A DNA stretch of 64,000 nucleotides from Microvirga ossetica (GCF_002741015.1 NZ_CP016620.1:1-64000); one strand, 5' to 3'. Counted from the first letter of the stretch, positions 9,138-18,639 are shown. Notes: generated by a model from the sequence alone, not told the origin. A program made the numbers and translations.

Positions 9138-10625
9138 GTGGAACTTTACCGGAAGGTTCGGCTGGCGTGCTCTGAAGGCATGAGCCAGCGCGAGGCGGCG
9201 AAGCATTTCAACATATCGCGCGACAGCGTTCGCAAGATGATGGCCTATGCGGAGCCGCCCGGCTATCGGCGTCATGCTCCTGTCCGGCGCCCGAAGCTGG
9301 AAACGTTCGTCCCGATCATCGATGCCTGGCTGGAGGGCGATCGGTCGGTTCACCGCAAGCAACGCCATACGGCGAAGCGGGTGTTTGACCGGCTCCGGGA
9401 GGAGCATGGGTTCACCGGCGGCTATACGACGATCAAAGACTACATCCGCGAGCGCGAGCGGCGATGCCAGGAGATGTTTGTGCCGCTGTCGCACCCACCC
9501 GGCCATGCGCAGGCCGACTTCGGGGAGGCGGTGGTCGTGATCGGCGGGGTGGAGCAGAAAGCGCATTTCTTCGTGCTTGATCTTCCGCACAGCGATGCGT
9601 GTTTCGTCCGGGCCTATCCCGCGGCTGTGTCTGAGGCCTGGGTGGACGGCCACATCCAGGCCTTTGCCTTCTTCGGTGCGGTGCCGCAGTCGGTGCTCTA
9701 TGACAATGACCGCTGCCTGGTGGCAAAGATCCTGCCGGACGGGACGCGCAAGCGGGCGGCGTTGTTCAGTGGTTTCCTGTCGCACTACGTGATCCGGGAT
9801 CGCTACGGTCGTCCGGGCAAGGGGAACGACAAAGGGAATGTGGAGGGCCTCGTCGGTTATTCCCGTCGCAACTTCATGGTGCCAATCCCGAACTTCCCGA
9901 GCTGGGAGACCTTCAACACCTGGCTGGAGGGGCAATGTCGCAAGCGGCAGGATGACAAGCTGCGGGGGCCGGCCGAGACGATCGGCCAGCGCCTGCAGCG
10001 GGATACCGCGGCCATGCGTCCCCTGCCGGCCTCGCCATTTGAGGCCTGCGATCAGGCCAGCGGGCGCGTCTCATCGCAGTCGCTCGTGCGCTACAAGACC
10101 AACGACTACTCGGTGCCCGTGGCCTGGGGCCATCAGGATGTCTGGATCCGGGGCTATGTCGACGAGGTGGTGATCGGCTGCCGCAGCGAGGTCATTGCGC
10201 GCCATCCCCGCAGCTACGAGCGGGAAGAGGTGATCTTTAATCCGCTACATTACCTCCCGTTGATCGAGAACAAGATCAACGCACTCGATCAGGCCGCTCC
10301 TTTGCAGGGATGGGACCTGCCCGAGGAGTTCGCGACCTTGCGCGGCTTGATGGAAGTCCGCATGAACAAGCAGGGCCGGCGCGAATATGTGCAGGTGCTG
10401 CGGCTGCTGGAACTCTTCAATCTCCCGGATCTCCATGCTGCGGTGAAGCAGGCCCTGCAGATGGGGGCGATCGGCTTCGATGCGGTCAAGCATCTGGTCC
10501 TGTGCCGGGTGGAGCGCAGACCGCCGCGGCTGGACCTCGATGTTTACCCCTATCTGCCGAAAGCCAGGGTCGAGAAGACATCGGCGGCGGCCTATATGTG
10601 CCTGATCTCGGAGGATGCCGCATGA
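9138..10625 (+). CDS. istA: IS21 transposase IstA
   Basis: A 495-residue IS21-family transposase. An N-terminal helix-turn-helix (about residues 15-35, MSQREAAKHFNISRDSVRKM) binds the ends. The DDE core starts near the GHAQADFGEA segment (first Asp, about 120) and includes FFGAVPQSVLYDNDR (second Asp, about 185) and GNDKGNVEGLVGY (Glu, about 235). The stop codon overlaps the istB start as ATGA. The length is normal and the frame is intact. It lies in element copy A. Confidence 0.96.
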   Translation: MELYRKVRLACSEGMSQREAAKHFNISRDSVRKMMAYAEPPGYRRHAPVRRPKLETFVPIIDAWLEGDRSVHRKQRHTAKRVFDRLREEHGFTGGYTTIKDYIRERERRCQEMFVPLSHPPGHAQADFGEAVVVIGGVEQKAHFFVLDLPHSDACFVRAYPAAVSEAWVDGHIQAFAFFGAVPQSVLYDNDRCLVAKILPDGTRKRAALFSGFLSHYVIRDRYGRPGKGNDKGNVEGLVGYSRRNFMVPIPNFPSWETFNTWLEGQCRKRQDDKLRGPAETIGQRLQRDTAAMRPLPASPFEACDQASGRVSSQSLVRYKTNDYSVPVAWGHQDVWIRGYVDEVVIGCRSEVIARHPRSYEREEVIFNPLHYLPLIENKINALDQAAPLQGWDLPEEFATLRGLMEVRMNKQGRREYVQVLRLLELFNLPDLHAAVKQALQMGAIGFDAVKHLVLCRVERRPPRLDLDVYPYLPKARVEKTSAAAYMCLISEDAA

Positions 10626-11389
10626 GCGCTGAAGCTCCCGAGATTTTGCTCGCCCACCACCTCAAGGCGCTCAAACTGCCCACATTCCTGCGCGAGCACC
10701 AGAAGCTGGCCCGCCAATGCGCCACCGAGGGGCTTGACCATGTCCGCTTCTTGGCCCGGCTCGTGGAGATGGAGCTGATCGACCGCGAGCGGCGGATGGT
10801 CGAGCGGCGCATCAAGACCGCGAAGTTCCCGGCCGTCAAAAGCCTCGACAGCTTCGACTTCGCCGCCATCCCGAGACTGAACAAGATGCAGGTCCTAGAG
10901 CTGGCGCGTGGCGAGTGGATCGAGCGGCGCGAGAATGTCATTGCCCTCGGCCCCTCCGGCACCGGCAAGACCCATATCGCCCTGGGGCTCGGGCTGGCCG
11001 CCTGCCAAAGGGGACTGTCCGTCGGCTTCACCACAGCCTCTGCCCTGGTCAGCGAGATGATGGAGGCCCGTGACGAGCGCCGCCTGCTTCGTCTCCAGAG
11101 GCAGATGGCCGGATACAAGCTGCTGATCATCGACGAACTGGGCTTCGTGCCCCTCTCGAAGACCGGGGCGGAGCTGCTGTTCGAGCTGATCTCGCGACGC
11201 TACGAACGCGGCGCCACCCTCATAACCAGCAATCTGCCCTTTGACGAATGGACCGAGACCCTTGGCTCAGAACGCCTTACGGGCGCACTTCTCGACCGAC
11301 TGACCCACCATGTCAGCATCCTCGAGATGAACGGCGAGAGCTACCGTCTTGCTCATAGCCGATCGCGCAAACGGCAAACATCGTCCTGA
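10622..11389 (+). CDS. istB: IS21 helper ATPase IstB
   Basis: A 255-residue AAA+ ATPase that helps IstA choose the target and synapse the ends. Walker A is GPSGTGKTH near residue 107 and Walker B is LLIIDELGF near 170. It starts at the ATG overlapping the istA stop (ATGA at 10622-10625), the usual IS21 coupling. The frame continues upstream in istA sequence, but that part is not family-like. Confidence 0.96.
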   Translation: MSAEAPEILLAHHLKALKLPTFLREHQKLARQCATEGLDHVRFLARLVEMELIDRERRMVERRIKTAKFPAVKSLDSFDFAAIPRLNKMQVLELARGEWIERRENVIALGPSGTGKTHIALGLGLAACQRGLSVGFTTASALVSEMMEARDERRLLRLQRQMAGYKLLIIDELGFVPLSKTGAELLFELISRRYERGATLITSNLPFDEWTETLGSERLTGALLDRLTHHVSILEMNGESYRLAHSRSRKRQTSS

Positions 11390-11619
11390 AATCAACCCGA
11401 TGACAATTGGCCCAGGGGGCCAATGCGCCATGGCACGCGCCAGCTATGTGGTCAGCGCGCCCGCCACTGGCCCAGTTTTGCGCCGCCCCGTGGTCGACTT
11501 TTGAACCGCCGTTGACAGCCCGAGACGATCGCTCCCCGAGAACGTGGGCTGCGCGCGAGATATGATAGCAGGAGTTCAACCACTGCCGGGCGGAATGCGA
11601 CGGAAGGCAGTTGCGAGGC

Positions 11620-12060
11620 TTACCTCCGGGACGGGGAGGCTCCTCCGTATGGATAGCACCGGATGCGCTCGAGGCTGAGGCCAAAGTGCTCCCCCAGCTT
11701 GCGAATGGCTTCCCCATGCTCAGGATACGGATCCCGGTTCTCAGGACCAACAATGATGATCTTGAACGCTGGGTCATGCCGCCCGTCCGGCGGTAGCATG
11801 GCTGTGACGAGGGCGTTTCCCTCCGCACTGCGCAACGTCAGGAACAGCGGCATCACGCGCTGCACGTGCGCCTTGAGGCCAATGTTTTGCTCAACAAACG
11901 GGCTGGAGGTTGACCGATAGGTACTTGCTGCACTCTCCCAGGCTTGGCGAAAGTGTTTCTCAACCACGTGGTTCATCGCATCCGACTCGAGCGCGGCTTC
12001 ACCTTCGGTCTCGATCCGAAACCAGGTCTTTGATCCCGGGGCATCGCAGATGTATTGCAT
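11620..12060 (-). CDS. conserved hypothetical protein
   Basis: A 146-residue cytoplasmic protein with no signal peptide or membrane segment. I do not recognise a domain. The sequence is plausible as a real protein: a balanced composition, an ordered N-terminal part (MQYICDAPGSKTWFRIETEGEAA) and a middle with regular hydrophobic spacing (VQRVMPLFLTLRSAEGNALVTAML). It starts from the ATG at 12060; the ribosome site is not strong. It lies about 100 bases from the right end of IS21 copy A, so upstream neighbours may have been lost when the IS region rearranged. Confidence 0.55.
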   Translation of the reverse strand: MQYICDAPGSKTWFRIETEGEAALESDAMNHVVEKHFRQAWESAASTYRSTSSPFVEQNIGLKAHVQRVMPLFLTLRSAEGNALVTAMLPPDGRHDPAFKIIIVGPENRDPYPEHGEAIRKLGEHFGLSLERIRCYPYGGASPSRR

Positions 12061-12873
12061 CCCTGATTAACGCCGGAGTGCGGTGAAGGTGTCCAGAGGC
12101 TGCGCCATCAGACCGGAGCAACGTGAGGGCATTGCCAGATAAAGCAAGTAGCGGCCTTTTTGGGCAGGCCCAGGCAGACTTAAACTGTGAGGTCCGACGA
12201 CATCGTTTCAACTTTTCCAATCGTCAGATCAGCCTCTGAGATGCATTGTTGATCCTGTTGCGGCTGTGGACCTGTGGGCAGCGTAGGAGCGCTGTTCATC
12301 AGGTCCACAGCTTAAGAGGCGGGGAAAGCCATGGTTCTGCCGAAGGCGCTTCTCGCATGGGTCGAGCTCTACGCCAAGACCGGGGATGCTGGACTGGTTT
12401 GCTGCATTCGGACTGGTTGCTGATAGGCGCAGAACAAGCCCTGCCACCAAGCTGTGAGGGAGTTTGGAATTAGGGCCGAGCGCCCGCAAAAGGGGTGGTT
12501 CAACGATCAGGGGTAGCAGGTACGGAGAGCGTCACCCGGCTTCAGGTTGAACGCTATTTGCACCGCCTGGGGAATCGTCGTGCGGCGGTTCCGATAAATT
12601 CTGCTGCGAAACATGGCTCGGTCTACTGCCTCGTCTTATCTGCGTACCCGCTAAGCAGAGCCGGTGAGGGGGCGCTGCCCTGTGCATTCGCGATAGAGCT
12701 TATCCAGATCCTCCTTCACGCCCTCCAGTTCATTCAGCCTGTACTCGGGGAAGTCTTCAAAGTGCATCTGGTCCTTTTCCTCCTTGCTGGTAATGAACCG
12801 GAGCAGGCTGGCTCTGATGTGCCCCATGGCGATGAGCGAGTCGTAGGCATCCTTAAGCGCTGTGATTATCCGC
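12061..12873. other. 813-bp gap with a large hairpin
   Basis: No supported protein gene. The main structure is the nested hairpin at 12263-12311, listed separately. An ATG at 12331 preceded by a GAGG motif could encode a peptide of about 30 residues (MVLPKALLAWVELYAK...), which I cannot support further. The remainder up to the LysR stop at 12874 shows nothing convincing. Confidence 0.5.
12263..12311. repeat. nested inverted repeat (hairpin or cruciform)
   Basis: A perfect 12-bp inverted repeat, GCTGTGGACCTG at 12263-12274 and CAGGTCCACAGC at 12300-12311. A second small stem, AGCG and CGCT, lies inside the 25-base loop. No T-run follows, so it is not a standard terminator. It could be a recombination site, a regulatory RNA element or an IS end. 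Confidence 0.75.
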
Positions 12874-13767
12874 TCAGGCGGTTTGTAGTGCCTGGATCAA
12901 GTTGCGGGCAAAGCTCTCGCTGGCGGGTGGAAGTGTCCGTTCCGCTTTCTTGATCATCGAGATCTCCCGGGTAAATCGTCGGTCATCCACAGGGCGCGAG
13001 CGCAGGGTCTGCTCAGCGCGGACTTCCATGGCCGATCCAGGCAGGATGGCGGCCCCCAACCCCGCCCGCACCATGCCCACCGCCGTCGACATGTACGTCG
13101 CTTCGGCGGCAACGATGGGCAGCCGGCCGGCGGCGAGGAACGCTGCGTCAACCACCGCACGCACGCTCGTGGCCGGATGCATCAGAATAAGTGGATGTCG
13201 AGTCAGAGCCTCCACATCAACCCGTACCATGTCTCCAAACGAATGGCCGACCGGGTAGACGACGTGCATGTGGTCCTGTGTCGTGTGCAGCACTTCAAAA
13301 TCGCGATCGACGATGCGGCCGCCCGTCAGCCCCAGGTCGACCTGCTCCTCACGGACCTGGGCAATGACCCCGCTCGCAATCACATCGTGTATCACGAACG
13401 AGATCTTCGGGTTCGTCTCCCGAAACTGCGCAATGATCTCCGGCAAAACACCGGACGCAAACGAGGGCAGGACCGCGAGCCGAACGATCCCGTGGCGCTG
13501 GGCGGCCACGTCCCGAGCCTCGGCGACTACTGCATCGATATCCCGCAGGATGCGCTCTAGTGCCGGAACCAGCTCTCGCCCCATCCGGGTAAGGGAGACG
13601 CTGCGGGTGTTGCGGTCGAACAGGCGCACGCCCAAGGCTTCTTCGAGATTGCGGATCTGCACCGTAAGCGCCGGTTGCGACAGGTTCAGGAAGCTGGCGG
13701 CCCGCGTGAAGCTGCCAAGCTGGGCCACGGCGAGAAAGGCGCGCATTTGGCGGAGGTCGGGATTCAT
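12874..13767 (-). CDS. LysR-family transcriptional regulator
   Basis: A 297-residue LysR regulator. The N-terminal winged helix-turn-helix covers residues 1-60 (LRQMRAFLAVAQLGSFTRAASFLNLSQPALTVQIRNLE), and a periplasmic-binding-like effector domain follows from about residue 90. It is transcribed away from the catabolic operon that starts at 13855, with 87 bases between the starts. This is the classic arrangement for a LysR protein that controls the neighbouring operon and itself. The ligand is unknown, but is likely an intermediate of the pathway encoded next door. Confidence 0.93.
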   Translation of the reverse strand: MNPDLRQMRAFLAVAQLGSFTRAASFLNLSQPALTVQIRNLEEALGVRLFDRNTRSVSLTRMGRELVPALERILRDIDAVVAEARDVAAQRHGIVRLAVLPSFASGVLPEIIAQFRETNPKISFVIHDVIASGVIAQVREEQVDLGLTGGRIVDRDFEVLHTTQDHMHVVYPVGHSFGDMVRVDVEALTRHPLILMHPATSVRAVVDAAFLAAGRLPIVAAEATYMSTAVGMVRAGLGAAILPGSAMEVRAEQTLRSRPVDDRRFTREISMIKKAERTLPPASESFARNLIQALQTA

Positions 13768-13778
13768 AATCCTAGCCT

Positions 13779-13794
13779 ATTACTGTGATCTAAT
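13779..13794. promoter_or_regulatory. candidate LysR binding site
   Basis: A short dyad, ATTA-N8-TAAT, lies between the divergent LysR gene and the AtuA-like gene. It contains a T-N11-A core, the hallmark of LysR boxes. It sits 12 bases before the LysR start and 60 bases before the operon start, so binding could affect both promoters. This is inference from position and pattern only. Confidence 0.45.
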
Positions 13795-13854
13795 TATTTC
13801 AATTGTGTGATCGCTGGGTCCCGCCTCTAATGCGCGGGAGATCTGGAGGCATCC

Positions 13855-15201
13855 ATGAGACAGATCAGGATCGGCGCCGGCGCAGGCTATTCCGGCGACA
13901 GGATCGAGCCGGCCATCGAGCTCGCCGAGAAGGGCGATCTCCAATACCTCGTCTTCGAGTGCCTGGCCGAGCGCACCATCGCCCTGGCCCAGCAAGCCAA
14001 GCTCAGGGATCCGGCGAGCGGCTACGACCCGCTCCTGCCGGAGCGTCTGCGCGCGGTCCTTCCGCTCTGCCACGCCAAGGGCGTCCGGATCATCACCAAC
14101 ATGGGCGCGGCCAACCCCATCGCCGCGGCCGAACGCACCCGGACAGTCGCCCAGGAGCTGGGCCTGTCGAACCTGAAGGTCGCCGCCGTCACCGGCGACG
14201 ACGTCCTGCCCCATCTGTCCGGCGGGACCTATCGCGTGGAGGAAACAGGAGCCACCGCTGCCGAGCTCGGCAACCGGATCGTATCGGCCAACGCCTACAT
14301 CGGGGCACAGCCCATCGCGGAGGCGCTCGCCAACGGCGCCGACATCGTCATCACGGGCCGGGCCGCCGATCCCTCGCTCTTCGTCGGTCCCCTGATCCAT
14401 GAGTTCGGCTGGGCTATGGACGACTGGCATCGGTTGGGGCGGGGCACCCTGATCGGGCACCTGCTCGAATGCGCCGGACAGGTGACGGGCGGATACTTCG
14501 CCGATCCCGGCTACAAGGACGTTCCCGACCTTGCCCGCCTGGGCTTTCCCATCGGCGAGGTCAGCGAGGACGGGGCCGTGGTCATCACCAAGGTTCCCGG
14601 GTCCGGCGGTCGGATCACGTCGGCGACATGCAAGGAGCAGATCCTCTACGAGATCCACGATCCGGCCCGGTACCTGACCCCGGACGTGACCGCCGACTTC
14701 TCGAACGTCACGGTCGAGGAGATCGGGCCTGACCGGGTTCGCATCCAGGGTGCCTCCGGCAGCCCAAGGCCGGAGACGCTGAAGGTCTCGGTCGGAGCTG
14801 TCGAGGGCTTCGTCGGCGAGGGGCAGATTTCCTATGCCGGACCGGGCGCCCGCGCCCGCGGCGAACTGGCGATCGACATCGTCAGGAAACGTCTGACACT
14901 CACGGGAGTGCGCGCCTCTGAGCTGCGCTTCGACCTCATCGGCGTCAATTCCCTGCACGGCGACAGGCTCTCGGGAAACGGCGGCCACCATGAGCCGTAC
15001 GAGGTTCGCGTCCGGGTTGCCGGCCGCACCGACAGCCTGGAGGAGGCCGTGCGGATCGGCAACGAGGTCGAAACCCTCTACACGAACGGCCCGGCCGGCG
15101 GGGGAGGCGTGACGAAATCCGCCCGTGAGGTGGTTGGCATCCTCTCTGCCTACATCCCGCGCGAGATCGTTCGCCCTGCCGTTCACTACGTGGAGGCTTG
15201 A
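13855..15201 (+). CDS. AtuA-like acyclic terpene utilization family protein (DUF1446)
   Basis: A 448-residue protein of the DUF1446/AtuA family. Recognisable segments are IRIGAGAGYSGDRIEPAIELAEKG at the N-terminus, YLVFECLAERTIALAQ, ITNMGAANPIAAAE, and ADIVITGRAADPSLFVGPLIHEFGW. In Pseudomonas, AtuA is needed for citronellol and geraniol breakdown, but the reaction is not established, and in other bacteria the family accompanies many carboxylic-acid pathways. The ATG follows a GGAGG-like site. One base separates its stop from the next gene, which encodes the small companion domain, so the two are coupled and probably form a complex. Confidence 0.88.
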   Translation: MRQIRIGAGAGYSGDRIEPAIELAEKGDLQYLVFECLAERTIALAQQAKLRDPASGYDPLLPERLRAVLPLCHAKGVRIITNMGAANPIAAAERTRTVAQELGLSNLKVAAVTGDDVLPHLSGGTYRVEETGATAAELGNRIVSANAYIGAQPIAEALANGADIVITGRAADPSLFVGPLIHEFGWAMDDWHRLGRGTLIGHLLECAGQVTGGYFADPGYKDVPDLARLGFPIGEVSEDGAVVITKVPGSGGRITSATCKEQILYEIHDPARYLTPDVTADFSNVTVEEIGPDRVRIQGASGSPRPETLKVSVGAVEGFVGEGQISYAGPGARARGELAIDIVRKRLTLTGVRASELRFDLIGVNSLHGDRLSGNGGHHEPYEVRVRVAGRTDSLEEAVRIGNEVETLYTNGPAGGGGVTKSAREVVGILSAYIPREIVRPAVHYVEA

Positions 15202-15202
15202 G

Positions 15203-15547
15203 ATGAAGCTCCGTCAGATCGCCCATTCCCGCACCGGCGACAAGGGCAACACGTCCAGCATCTCGGTGATCGCCTACAATGAACGGGACTACCCGCGCCT
15301 GCTGCGGCACGTCACGCCCGAGCGCGTCAAGGCCCATTTCGGCAACGTCGTGGCCGGTGACGTGATCCGCTACGAGATCCCAAGCCTTGGGGCCTTGAAC
15401 TTAGTCCTGCGCCAGGCGCTGGGCGGCGGCGTGACCCGCTCGCTGGTCCTCGACACCCACGGCAAGAGCCTGAGCTCCGCCCTGCTCGATCTCGAGATTC
15501 CCGACGAACCCCAAACCCACGAAGCGCCAGCCCAAGGCGACGCCTGA
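15203..15547 (+). CDS. small AtuA-associated protein
   Basis: A 114-residue protein corresponding to the C-terminal domain that is fused to AtuA in some relatives. It begins MKLRQIAHSRTGDKGNTSSISVIAYN, a typical opening of this domain, and continues with VTPERVKAHFGNVVAGDVIRYEIPSLGALNLVL. It is encoded directly behind the DUF1446 gene and must be its partner subunit. A Glu/Pro-rich tail of about 15 residues follows the domain. Confidence 0.85.
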   Translation: MKLRQIAHSRTGDKGNTSSISVIAYNERDYPRLLRHVTPERVKAHFGNVVAGDVIRYEIPSLGALNLVLRQALGGGVTRSLVLDTHGKSLSSALLDLEIPDEPQTHEAPAQGDA

Positions 15548-15572
15548 CAGCCATCCCCTGGAGGAGACGACC

Positions 15573-16544
15573 ATGAGAGTGAAGACCTGGACTGCTGCTA
15601 CCCTGACCCTTGCCGGAACCCTTCTGGCAGCCTTGCCTGCCGCGGCGCAGACCTATCCGAGCCGCACCATCAAGTTCATCGTGCCATTCGCCGCCGGCAG
15701 CGCCACGGACGCGCTGGCCCGCATCGTGGGTGAGCATGCCTCGAAGACGCTGGGGCAGTCGATCATCATCGAGAACATGGCCGGCGCGAACGGCGTCGTG
15801 GCCGCCCAGAACGTGGCGCGGGCCGAGCCGGACGGGCACACGGTGCTGATCACCACCAACACGACGCATGGGGCCAACCAGAGCCTGATGAAGAACGTGC
15901 CGTACGATGCGATCAACAGCTTCGAACCGGTGACGAAGCTCGGCACCATCACGCTGGCGCTGATCACGAACCCATCCGTTCCGGCCAAGAACGTGCAGGA
16001 GCTCATTGCTCATGCCAAGGCCAAACCCGGCGACCTGACCTTCGGCTTCGGCTCGAGCTCGTCCCGCATCGCCGGCGAGATGCTGAAATCCCTGGCCGGC
16101 GTCGACATCCGGGGCGTGCCGTACCGCAGCAACCCGCAAGCCATCACCGACCTGCTCGGCGGCCAGATCAACATCATCTTCGCCGACATCTCGACGACGC
16201 TGCCGCAGGTGAAGGGCGGCAAGGCCAACGGGCTTGCGGTCTCGACGGCCAAGCGCAGCCCGCTGGCCCCCGATCTGCCGACCATGGCCGAGGCTGGAGT
16301 GCAAGGCTACGATCTCGCCGCCTGGTTTGCGGCGTTCGTGCCGGCCAAGGCGCCAAAGCCCGTGGTCGACAAGTTGCGTGAGGCGCTCGTGGCAGCCGTC
16401 AACGACAAGGCCACGCAGGAGAAGTTGCTCACGGCCGGCATCGAGCCGGAGGCCAGCACGCCCGAGGAGCTGAAGGCGTCCGTCGGCACCGAGATCAAGA
16501 AGTGGGCCGACATCGTCAAGGCCGCCGGCATCCAGCCCGAATAA
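15573..16544 (+). CDS. Bug-family tripartite tricarboxylate transporter substrate-binding protein
   Basis: A 323-residue periplasmic binding protein of the Bug/TctC family. Residues 1-25 are a signal peptide (ending PAAAQT), followed by YPSRTIKFIVPFAAGSATD, the conserved ligand-binding loop region. GDLTFGFGSSSS and GVPYRSNPQAITDLLGGQINIIFAD are typical family segments. The TctA and TctB membrane subunits are not nearby, which is common for Bug proteins. Its place in the operon suggests that it captures the carboxylate, or a related acid, handled by the AtuA-like pair. The start is supported by GGAGGAG. Confidence 0.93.
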   Translation: MRVKTWTAATLTLAGTLLAALPAAAQTYPSRTIKFIVPFAAGSATDALARIVGEHASKTLGQSIIIENMAGANGVVAAQNVARAEPDGHTVLITTNTTHGANQSLMKNVPYDAINSFEPVTKLGTITLALITNPSVPAKNVQELIAHAKAKPGDLTFGFGSSSSRIAGEMLKSLAGVDIRGVPYRSNPQAITDLLGGQINIIFADISTTLPQVKGGKANGLAVSTAKRSPLAPDLPTMAEAGVQGYDLAAWFAAFVPAKAPKPVVDKLREALVAAVNDKATQEKLLTAGIEPEASTPEELKASVGTEIKKWADIVKAAGIQPE

Positions 16545-16583
16545 CGGGCCTGACCAACAACGCCAAATCACCGGGAGGATGAG

Positions 16584-18632
16584 ATGAAGCGCACGATCTT
16601 TGGTTTCCTGACGACGGTTGCGTGGCTCGGGGCAGCCTCATTGGGCGCACACGCCGATACGCCAGGCGAGACCAGGAAACCGGACTGGCTGCATGCTGTG
16701 CAGAGAACTGTCTTCGATGGACAGTCTGATGATCTTGCCACGGCAGGGCTTGGTACCGCCGGTCTGACCGAGAAGGCGCCGGCGCCGACATACGCTGACA
16801 AACTTCGCCCTGAGGCGGCAGAACTGCGGCGTGCTGCCCTGTTTCTCCGCGGCTCGTCGGGGGAAGGCTTCGGGCGGCTCTATGGGCCCAATGTGGATCC
16901 GCGCAGCGGTGCGGCTCTCCCCGACGATGGCAAGATTGCCGGTACCGAATATCTTGCCTACGCTGATGGCGACGGCCGCCAGAACGTGGCCATGCTCTTG
17001 CAGGTCCCGGCGTCGTTCCGGGCTGAGCGGCCGTGTATCCTTGCCGTCCCTGTCAACGGATCCTCAAGCCTGTATCGCGACATTGTTGATTTCGGGTATT
17101 GGGGACTGCGGCGCGACTGTGCCGTCGTGTACACCGACAAGGGACTTGGCAATGGCGTGCATGACCTGGAAACCGACACGGTCAATCGTCTTGATGGCAC
17201 CCGAACCAATGCGAGAGAGGTTGGCCGGGAGGCACATTTCAAGGCCAGCTTGGACGAGAGCAAACGCCAGGAATTCCTGAAGTCGTTCCCGCACCGCATC
17301 GCCTTCAAGCACGCCCACTCAAGGCAGAACCCGGAGGCTGGTTGGGGCCGTGATGTGGTACGGGTGATCCAGTTTGCATTTTACCAGCTCAACCAGGATG
17401 CCCGTGGCTCAGGGGACCGGCCTTACCTGACCCGTGACAACACGCTGGTGATTGCCACCGGCAGTTCCAATGGAGGAGGCGCTGCCCTGTACGGCGGTGA
17501 ATACGACAGGGAGGGCTGGATCGACGGCATCGTGGCCGCAGAACCTCAGGTGCAGGTGCAGCCTCATGACGCCATAGTAGTCGAGCGTGGGAGCACCATA
17601 CGGCCAGGCACGGGCCGGACACTTCTCGACTACTTCACCATGGCGATCCTGTATCAGCCCTGCGCCGCCGTGGCGACGCCGGATGCGCCCCGGCGTGAGA
17701 AACTCGCCTTCGCAGAGAACCGGTGTCGGTCATTGAAGGAGAAAGGATTGCTCTCGGCGGATACGATGGAGGCCCAAGCCAAGGAGGCACTCGCAAAGCT
17801 GCGGGACTATGGCTGGGAACCCGAGTCTGACGTCTTGCACGCCTCCCACTACGACATCGCGCCGGATGCCACGGCCGCGAAGTACGCCAGTGATCACGGC
17901 CGCTTCGGCGTCGAGGACCGGATCTGTGGCCTCAGCTATGCCGCCGCGGACAAGGACGGCCGTCCGATGCCGATCCCGGCGGACGTGCTGGCTACCATCT
18001 TCGCAACGGCGCCTGGCGGTGCTCCTGTGGGACCGGTCGACATCATCAACGATCTGGATCCCGCCGGCCCACGGCGCAGTGCCGTCTCGGCGTCTGCCTC
18101 GACCGGACGTCAGGACTACAACCTGGATGGAGCGCTCTGCCTTCGGGAACTCGCGACTGGCCAGTCAGCCAATGCCCAACGGGTCCAGGCGGGCAATCGC
18201 GAGTTCCTCGCATCCGGCGATCTGCACGGCAAGCCGACCATCATCGTGCATGGCCGTGCCGACGCGCGCGTTCCGGTCGGCTTTACGTCCCGTCCCTATC
18301 TTGCTCTCAACAGCCTCGTCGAGGGTGACCAGAGCCGCTTGCACTACGTCGAGGTGGCCAACGCGCAGCATTTCGGCGCGTCTGAGCCGGGCTATGACAA
18401 TCGGTTTGTCCGGTTGACGATCTACCACCTGCGTGCGTTGGAGCAGATGTACGCTCACCTGACGCAAAGGGCATCCCTGCCAGATCACCAGGTTGTGCGT
18501 CCCACTCCTCGGGGTGGGGAACGCGGGCAGGCACCAGCTCTGGAAGCGAGGAACATCGCTCCCATCGTCGAGCGGCCGTCCAAGGCCGATCAGATCCGGG
18601 CTGAGCGTGGCCGGGTGACCGTACCGGATTAA
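16584..18632 (+). CDS. D-(-)-3-hydroxybutyrate oligomer hydrolase
   Basis: A 682-residue exported hydrolase of the 3HBOH family, close to the usual length of about 690. Residues 1-24 are a signal peptide (ending GAHAD). The nucleophile is in IATGSSNGGGAAL (Ser 294 or 295), and a late GRADARVPVGF segment and a His in VANAQHFGA likely supply the other catalytic residues. The family cuts short 3-hydroxybutyrate oligomers to monomer. Start: ATG after GGGAGGATGAG. It is last in the operon and is followed by a hairpin terminator at 18640. Its presence suggests that the operon deals with hydroxyacid esters. Confidence 0.88.
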   Translation: MKRTIFGFLTTVAWLGAASLGAHADTPGETRKPDWLHAVQRTVFDGQSDDLATAGLGTAGLTEKAPAPTYADKLRPEAAELRRAALFLRGSSGEGFGRLYGPNVDPRSGAALPDDGKIAGTEYLAYADGDGRQNVAMLLQVPASFRAERPCILAVPVNGSSSLYRDIVDFGYWGLRRDCAVVYTDKGLGNGVHDLETDTVNRLDGTRTNAREVGREAHFKASLDESKRQEFLKSFPHRIAFKHAHSRQNPEAGWGRDVVRVIQFAFYQLNQDARGSGDRPYLTRDNTLVIATGSSNGGGAALYGGEYDREGWIDGIVAAEPQVQVQPHDAIVVERGSTIRPGTGRTLLDYFTMAILYQPCAAVATPDAPRREKLAFAENRCRSLKEKGLLSADTMEAQAKEALAKLRDYGWEPESDVLHASHYDIAPDATAAKYASDHGRFGVEDRICGLSYAAADKDGRPMPIPADVLATIFATAPGGAPVGPVDIINDLDPAGPRRSAVSASASTGRQDYNLDGALCLRELATGQSANAQRVQAGNREFLASGDLHGKPTIIVHGRADARVPVGFTSRPYLALNSLVEGDQSRLHYVEVANAQHFGASEPGYDNRFVRLTIYHLRALEQMYAHLTQRASLPDHQVVRPTPRGGERGQAPALEARNIAPIVERPSKADQIRAERGRVTVPD

Positions 18633-18639
18633 AGGAGCG

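Larger units (their letters stand above)
9017..11517 (+). mobile_element. IS21-family element, copy A (2501 bp)
   Basis: A complete element with imperfect terminal inverted repeats. The left end reads TG, two bases, AACGGCGGT, one base, CAAAA, two bases, TGACCAC-like. The reverse complement of the right end reads the same with a few changes (CGACCAC). It holds istA and istB. It is identical to copy B (29899-32399) except for one silent T/C difference seen at 9938, so the two copies separated very recently. No target duplication flanks it: the left flank ends CGATC and the right flank begins GCCCGAG. Confidence 0.95.

Noticed and set aside
12331..12423. A peptide of about 30 residues after the nested hairpin
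   Set aside because: Only a weak GAGG precedes it and there is no repeat or family evidence, so it is mentioned but not annotated as a gene.
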